Assembly (NCBI GenBank): GCA_020692205.1
Contig: JAIMKV010000034.1
Location: 1-39,362, forward strand
DNA from: Myxosarcina sp. GA_180221_E-2-1-MAG-40_15
GTDB taxonomy: Bacteria > Cyanobacteriota > Cyanobacteriia > Cyanobacteriales > Xenococcaceae
Direction: 5' to 3'
Length of the DNA: 39,362 nt
Shown here piece by piece: positions 34,785 to 39,362 of the stretch (its first letter is position 1; each line of letters starts with the position of its first letter). A model generated the notes under the pieces. It worked only from the letters and a program-made list of their open reading frames with translations. It was not told the DNA's origin and made no database searches. Made by a program: the position numbers and the translations under genes.

Positions 34785-35507
34785 CTAAGCTTTTTCATAT
34801 CCTTGCTCATAAGCGAAACGGACTAACTGAGTGCGATTGCTTAAGTTTAGCTTGCTCAAAATATTGCTTAGATGGGTTTGAACAGTTCGTGGGCTAATAA
34901 ATAGACGTTCGCTAATCTGTTTATTAGTATAACCCTGGATAGTTTCCCAAAAAACTCTTTCTTCTGCGGGTGTTAGGGGTAAAGGTTTGGGTGCAGAATT
35001 AGCTATTGGAGTGGTAGTTTGGACAATCATTTCTGCTTGAAGTTTTATATCTTGAGTATCTTTGTTTTGTACCGCCGTGCTTTTAGATTGGGAATTAGCC
35101 AGTTGCTCGATTAAGTGAACTATTTCTGCGTGAACGCGTCGCGATCGCTCGATTAAAGCCTCTATATCGGCGATTAACTCTTTCATTTCAAAGGGTTTGG
35201 TCAAATAACTATCCGCACCAATAGTACGTCCTTGGATGCGATCGTCTAGTTCGTTTTTGGCGGAGAGAAAAATGAATGGAATTAATTTTCCTGATGGTTG
35301 CGATCGCAATTGGCGACAAAATTCAAATCCATCCATTTCTGGCATAGAAACATCAGACACAATAATGTCTGGGATATCTTGACTAAACTTAGTTAAAGCT
35401 TCTTGACTCGAACCTACCGAAATTACCTGATATCCTCTTTGTTCTAAGGAATTTTGCAAAATCTTGCGTAAAGTTGAGTCATCATCTACCACCAGGATTT
35501 TTTTCAT
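34785..35507 (-). CDS. NarL/LuxR-type response regulator
   Basis: The protein is 240 aa. The receiver (1-122) has acidic residues in 'ILVVDDDSTLRK', phospho-acceptor Asp52 in 'DIIVSDVSMPEMDG' and Lys in 'SYLTKPFEM'. A linker of about 50 residues precedes a LuxR-type helix-turn-helix (about 175-240): 'LTPAEERVFWETIQGYTNKQ', then 'SPRTVQTHLSNILSKLNLSN'. The layout resembles plastid and cyanobacterial Ycf29, but I cannot be sure of orthology. The cognate kinase is unknown; the kinase homologue nearby is degenerate. Confidence 0.88.
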   Translation of the reverse strand: MKKILVVDDDSTLRKILQNSLEQRGYQVISVGSSQEALTKFSQDIPDIIVSDVSMPEMDGFEFCRQLRSQPSGKLIPFIFLSAKNELDDRIQGRTIGADSYLTKPFEMKELIADIEALIERSRRVHAEIVHLIEQLANSQSKSTAVQNKDTQDIKLQAEMIVQTTTPIANSAPKPLPLTPAEERVFWETIQGYTNKQISERLFISPRTVQTHLSNILSKLNLSNRTQLVRFAYEQGYEKA

Positions 35508-35721
35508 TACGTATTATTAAAGTAACTCCAAGTAAGGTGTTTTTATGGCTTGATACCTACATTTATTCCCTTATTCTGCCATTAGACATTACTTAAAAAT
35601 TATGTAAAATCCACTTTATGGTTTTATCTGAGCAAATAGAAGTAAATAATTCTGTTACTGTCAAGTCAAGACAATTTAATTGTACTGTAGCTATATTCAG
35701 TTTGTTCTTGACCAGAGTTCT

Positions 35722-37146
35722 ATGTACAAAAAACTTATCCCCCCCACCATTGGTTCTAAAATCACTTTTCAAGACGGCAAGCCTATCGTTCCTGATGACC
35801 CAATTATTCCCTTTATTCGTGGGGATGGTACTGGAGTTGATATCTGGCCAGCAACAGAGACAGTCATCGATGCTGCGGTGCAAGCAGCCTATGGAGATCG
35901 GCGTAAAATCAATTGGTTTAAAGTATATGCAGGAGACGAAGCCTGTGACAAATATGGTACTTACCAGTATCTGCCTCAAGACACCTTAGATGCGATCAAA
36001 GAATACGGAGTGGCAATAAAAGGTCCTTTGACTACTCCTGTCGGTGGCGGAATTCGCTCTCTCAATGTAGCTCTACGCCAAATATTTCAGCTTTATGCCT
36101 GTGTGCGTCCTTGTCGCTATTACCAGGGAACACCTTCACCCCATAAATATCCTGAAAAACTAGAGGTAATTGTTTATCGCGAAAATACTGAAGATATCTA
36201 CCTGGGAATTGAATGGAGACAGGGAGATGAAATTGGCAAGAAGCTAATCAATCTGCTTAACCAGGAGTTGATTCCTAGTACTCCAGAACACGGCAAAAAA
36301 CAAATTCCTCTTGATTCGGGAATTGGGATTAAACCAATTAGTAAAACTGGTTCTCAACGCTTAGTTAGAAAAGCAATTCAAAGAGCCTTGACACTTCCCC
36401 CCGCCAAACAACAGGTTACTTTGGTACACAAAGGTAACATTATGAAATATACCGAAGGAGCCTTTCGTGATTGGGGTTACGAGTTGGTCAAGAGCGAATT
36501 TCGAGACGAATGTATTATAGAAAGAGAATCTTGGATCCTGAGCAATAAAGAAGTTAATGCTGACCTCAGTATTGAGGATAATGCTCGTAAAATTGAACCA
36601 GGATATGATTCTCTCACACCCGAGAAAAAAGCCATAATTTGCCAGGAGGTTCAAGAGGTTTTAGATGACATTTGGGATACCCACGGCGATGGTCAATGGA
36701 AAAATAAGGTAATGGTTAATGATCGCATTGCCGACAGCATTTTTCAGCAGATTCAAACTCGCCCCGACGAATATTCAATTTTGGCAACCATGAATTTAAA
36801 TGGCGACTATCTTTCAGATGCTGCTGCTGCCATTGTTGGAGGCTTGGGGATGAGTCCTGGAGCCAATATTGGCGATACCTGCGCCATCTTTGAGGCTACC
36901 CACGGGACAGCACCCAAACACGCAGGATTAGATCGAATCAATCCAGGATCGGTTATTCTCTCTGGGGTGATGATGCTAGAGTTTATGGGCTGGCAAGAAG
37001 CAGCGGATTTGATTCAGGTAGGCTTATCAAAGGCGATCGCTAATCGCGAAGTAACTTATGATTTAGCTAGGTTAATGGATCCTCCTGTAGATCCTCCCTT
37101 AAAATGTTCTGAGTTTGCCAATGCGATCATCAAATATTTTGCTTAA
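35722..37146 (+). CDS. icd: NADP-dependent isocitrate dehydrogenase
   Basis: It converts isocitrate to 2-oxoglutarate, the carbon skeleton for nitrogen assimilation and the signal sensed by NtcA and PII. It is 474 aa from the ATG at 35722; the in-frame TTG at 35680 adds a non-family extension. Motifs are '[15 protein letters not shown]' near the start, the substrate loop '[20 protein letters not shown]', '[17 protein letters not shown]', and the metal and cofactor region '[20 protein letters not shown]' with '[15 protein letters not shown]'. It is divergent from the response regulator. Confidence 0.95.
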   Translation: MYKKLIPPTIGSKITFQDGKPIVPDDPIIPFIRGDGTGVDIWPATETVIDAAVQAAYGDRRKINWFKVYAGDEACDKYGTYQYLPQDTLDAIKEYGVAIKGPLTTPVGGGIRSLNVALRQIFQLYACVRPCRYYQGTPSPHKYPEKLEVIVYRENTEDIYLGIEWRQGDEIGKKLINLLNQELIPSTPEHGKKQIPLDSGIGIKPISKTGSQRLVRKAIQRALTLPPAKQQVTLVHKGNIMKYTEGAFRDWGYELVKSEFRDECIIERESWILSNKEVNADLSIEDNARKIEPGYDSLTPEKKAIICQEVQEVLDDIWDTHGDGQWKNKVMVNDRIADSIFQQIQTRPDEYSILATMNLNGDYLSDAAAAIVGGLGMSPGANIGDTCAIFEATHGTAPKHAGLDRINPGSVILSGVMMLEFMGWQEAADLIQVGLSKAIANREVTYDLARLMDPPVDPPLKCSEFANAIIKYFA

Positions 37147-37471
37147 TCTCAAGCCGCACCAAATTGAGCGGCTACCAAGCTAGAAATTTCCGTTAATACA
37201 CTACATTACTCACCAAGATTAATTACTCACTAAGCAAATTTGTTTTGAGCTATCGGCTGCCAAACCAAATCTAGTCTTGTATATGGGTTGTCAATCATAG
37301 TACCAACTAACTGTTTGAATGGTGAGTAATTTCTAACCGCTTATGGGCAGTGCCTGCTGTCATACTAAATCCTGTTTGGATAGAACACTTTAAAGTTAGC
37401 TAAGAGACAACTTGAATCACTCTCAAGTTAATCGAGGCCCCACAGTTGAATTAAGATCAATTTTAGCTAAA
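37147..37471. other. 325-nt convergent spacer
   Basis: Between the 3' ends of icd and the COP23 gene. It contains copy 2 of the 29-nt element (37334-37362) and no ORF that I would call. No clear T-tract terminator was seen. Confidence 0.4.
37334..37362 (+). repeat. Copy 2 of a 29-nt hairpin-bearing element
   Basis: Matches 34756-34784 at 23 of 29 positions. The stem here is GGCAG/CTGCT. Relative to copy 1, a T-A pair becomes C-G and a G-T pair becomes A-T, so pairing is kept. A GGTGAG string lies 13 nt upstream (37321), as it does further upstream in copy 1. Confidence 0.55.
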
Positions 37472-38017
37472 CTATCTGCCTGACAATTTGGGCTTTGATT
37501 CTAACAAACTCCAAAAATCAACTTGATAAGAAATTGACTGCACTTCTGTACTTCTATATTCAGATTTCTTGAGCCGTAAATTCTCATCAAGAATAGTGTT
37601 AACTAAATTATCAGCCACCAAAGCAGGTTGTTCTACTGGACGTAAAGTAAGCAAAACTTTACTACAGTTACTTCCTCCTACGTTGGCGCAAAGGATTGGT
37701 AAATTATTTTGCTGAGTACCAATAAAGTTGATTCTAGACAAGTCATAACCTTGTGCTGAATAGTCTTCTAGTTTTTTGGCTACCAGGTTACAAAGTTGCT
37801 CAGGAGTATCAGGCAAATTCATCGTCAGCACTTCTGGTTTCCAATGAAAAATTGGTAATTGAACTTCACTGCCGACAAACTGTGCAATTGTCGTCGGGAC
37901 ACCTTCGGTTACTTGACAAGAAAAATTGAGTTGAGGATGATCAGGCGGATTCGCGATTGCAGGTGTCGCTAAAAACATTGCTGTTGTGGTGAACAATGCT
38001 AATAATTTTATTTTCAT
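37472..38017 (-). CDS. COP23-domain secreted protein
   Basis: The protein is 181 aa. A signal peptide ends at about residue 22 ('LFTTTAMFLATPAIA'). The mature part has the COP23 pattern: 'FSCQVTEGVPTTIAQF', 'IFHWKPEV', 'PEQLCNLVAKKLE', 'INFIGTQQNNLPILCANVGG', 'CSKVLLTLRP'. The conserved cysteines probably form disulfides. COP23 was named from a circadian-oscillating membrane-associated protein of Synechococcus RF-1; its biochemical function is unknown. Confidence 0.85.
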   Translation of the reverse strand: MKIKLLALFTTTAMFLATPAIANPPDHPQLNFSCQVTEGVPTTIAQFVGSEVQLPIFHWKPEVLTMNLPDTPEQLCNLVAKKLEDYSAQGYDLSRINFIGTQQNNLPILCANVGGSNCSKVLLTLRPVEQPALVADNLVNTILDENLRLKKSEYRSTEVQSISYQVDFWSLLESKPKLSGR

Positions 38018-38358
38018 GAATAAATAAGCCTGATTAAACTAAAATCTACCAACTATTAGCTGATATCTTGCATATGCATATATATGTCTAAATCTTAAAA
38101 TATCAGTAAGATTATTTTTTTGAATCAAAAAGATTAAGTCAATTGAAATAAATCGTTGCTCAAGATATCTACTCGGTTTGTAGTAAAGCTTGTAGGTTTG
38201 TTAATTCTTCTTTCAGAGGATCAAAAAATTACTTCGCCATCGCAAATCTTTAAGCAGTAAAAATATTAACTTCACACAAGATTTACATTTGTTACTGTAA
38301 TGGAACAAATTATCTTTAAAATAGCTATATTTAATTGTCTTTATGCCCTGATAAATTT
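38018..38358. promoter_or_regulatory. Divergent AT-rich spacer
   Basis: About 340 nt between the COP23 gene and the ABC ATPase gene, which are divergent, so it must hold both promoters. An alternating CATATGCATATATATG stretch is at about 38071-38086. No recognisable operator was found. Confidence 0.4.
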
Positions 38359-39087
38359 ATGACGATGAATCTTTTAGAAGTGAATAATGTTCATGCTGGA
38401 TATGTCAAAGATCTCAATATTTTACAAGGAATCAATTTTCGGATAGCTCCTGGAGAATTAGTGGCGGTTATTGGGCCAAATGGTGCGGGAAAATCAACTT
38501 TAGCTAAAGCAATCTTTGGTTTACTTACTCCAGAACAAGGCAAAATCATTTTTAAAGACAAAAATATCACGGGACTTAAATCAGACAAAATTGTCAAAAG
38601 AGGAATGTGTTATGTTCCTCAAATTACCAATGTCTTTGCTTCTCTCTCTGTGGAAGAAAACTTGGAAATGGGGGCTTTTATTCGCACTGGCTCGCTCAAA
38701 CTACTCAAAGAGAAGATCTATACCATGTTTCCTCAATTAGGTTCTCGTCGTCGCCAAAAAGCAGGAACTTTATCAGGAGGAGAAAGACAAATGTTAGCTA
38801 TGGGTAAAGCGTTGATGTTGGAACCCGATCTGTTGTTGTTAGATGAACCTTCGGCTGCTTTATCGCCAATTTTAGTTAATTCTGTTTTGGAACAGGTAAA
38901 AGCAATCAATCAGACAGGAACAGCAATTGTATTAGTCGAGCAGAATGCCAAAAAAGCCTTGGCTATGGCAGATCGAGGCTATGTCTTAGAAAATGGGCGC
39001 GATCGCTTTGAAGGGAAAGGAACAGATCTATTGAACGATCCTAAAGTAGGAGAACTATATTTAGGAGCAGCCTACAAACCTGGGTAA
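38359..39087 (+). CDS. LivF-type ABC transporter ATP-binding protein
   Basis: The ATPase is 242 aa from the ATG at 38359; a TTG at 38335 is less likely. Walker A is 'VIGPNGAGKSTLAKAIFG', the Q-loop region 'MCYVPQITNVFASLSVEENL', the ABC signature 'GTLSGGERQMLAMGKALM', Walker B 'PDLLLLDEPSAALSP', and the H-loop equivalent is unusual: 'IVLVEQNAKKALAMADRGYV' carries no His after the Asn, as in other LivF proteins. It probably powers a branched-chain or neutral amino acid uptake system (NatE-like). Partner permease and binding genes are not here. Confidence 0.9.
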   Translation: MTMNLLEVNNVHAGYVKDLNILQGINFRIAPGELVAVIGPNGAGKSTLAKAIFGLLTPEQGKIIFKDKNITGLKSDKIVKRGMCYVPQITNVFASLSVEENLEMGAFIRTGSLKLLKEKIYTMFPQLGSRRRQKAGTLSGGERQMLAMGKALMLEPDLLLLDEPSAALSPILVNSVLEQVKAINQTGTAIVLVEQNAKKALAMADRGYVLENGRDRFEGKGTDLLNDPKVGELYLGAAYKPG

Positions 39088-39144
39088 TTGACCAACGGTC
39101 AGAGCAGGCTCTGCCTTGAAAAGGTTTGTACTGATTATAGCTGA

Positions 39145-39258
39145 GTGTCAATAGTAGAAGCAGTATTAAAGCTGGAAGGGCTAAAGGAAGTAGCAGCGAT
39201 TTACCAGGCTGAAAAACCGTCAGCTAATAGCTGGTTTAACGATGGAGTTGAGGGCTAA
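39145..39258 (+). CDS. Possible short ORF, maybe a transposase remnant
   Basis: A 37-aa frame from GTG, MSIVEAVLKLEGLKEVAAIY then QAEKPSANSWFNDGVEG. The first half resembles the first helices of a transposase helix-turn-helix. There is no Shine-Dalgarno and no further homology downstream. It could be a decayed fragment or chance. Confidence 0.25.
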   Translation: MSIVEAVLKLEGLKEVAAIYQAEKPSANSWFNDGVEG

Positions 39259-39362
39259 ATTAATTTAATATTATTCTATGTAGCGTAATAAAAGTTTATA
39301 TATTTTTATATCGTTACTGAGAAATGGCAGATGTTTCCCAGGTATTATGGATATGGCATACG

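Noticed and set aside
35593-35989. Overlapping ORFs of 128 and 123 aa around the icd start
   Set aside because: They overlap the conserved N-terminus of icd in other frames and lack domain-like composition.

Overview
The window looks like cyanobacterial chromosome. It is AT-rich, the palindrome GCGATCGC (HIP1) recurs in genes and spacers, and it carries light-independent chlorophyll genes (chlL, chlN), gun4, an IctB-type membrane protein, a COP23-domain protein, a DUF3288 protein and a PatA/CheY/CheW/MCP/CheA taxis cluster. I cannot fix the genus; a unicellular or baeocyte-forming lineage is only a guess. No rRNA, tRNA, CRISPR array, prophage or intact insertion sequence was seen.

Layout. 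1-2503: an apparent accessory Hsp70 co-chaperone group (helical-repeat protein, J-like protein without HPD, GrpE-like protein, convergent true J-domain protein). 2642-5422 (minus): cysK and cbiA, separated by a 430-bp spacer holding a strongly structured element with a 23-codon ORF behind a near-perfect Shine-Dalgarno. 5648-12709 (plus): a complete type IV pilus-type chemosensory operon (PatA-like regulator, CheY, CheW, MCP, hybrid CheA), followed by a ComFB-family protein. 13497-23627: a mixed housekeeping stretch with a HAD hydrolase, dGTPase-like HD protein, UreH/TauE-like fusion, TPR protein, beta-lactamase-like protein, two half-size GDT1/UPF0016 transporter genes, a TpsB/Omp85 outer-membrane protein and DUF3288. 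23756-24471: a decayed toxin-antitoxin locus interrupted by a small gene whose 3' end runs into an integron attC-like site. 24566-26266: an HI0933-type flavoprotein and small ORFs. 26858-29941: chlL, chlN and smpB. 29977-39087: an ictB-like gene, a degenerate GAF-histidine kinase, gun4, a LuxR-type response regulator, icd, a COP23 protein and a LivF-type ABC ATPase.

How genes work together. The chemosensory genes form one signalling unit: MCP to CheW/CheA, then to the CheY- and PatA-type receivers that steer pilus motility. The ComFB gene just downstream suggests a c-di-GMP input. ChlL and ChlN are two of the three subunits of dark protochlorophyllide reductase (ChlB is not here). Gun4 helps Mg-chelatase in the same pathway.

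The most unusual items are the attC-like cassette inside a broken toxin-antitoxin operon, the structured element upstream of cysK, a pair of diverged 29-nt elements whose differences preserve a hairpin, a perfect 17-bp inverted repeat inside the chemotaxis operon, and a histidine kinase homologue that has lost its phospho-accepting histidine and ATP-binding motifs.
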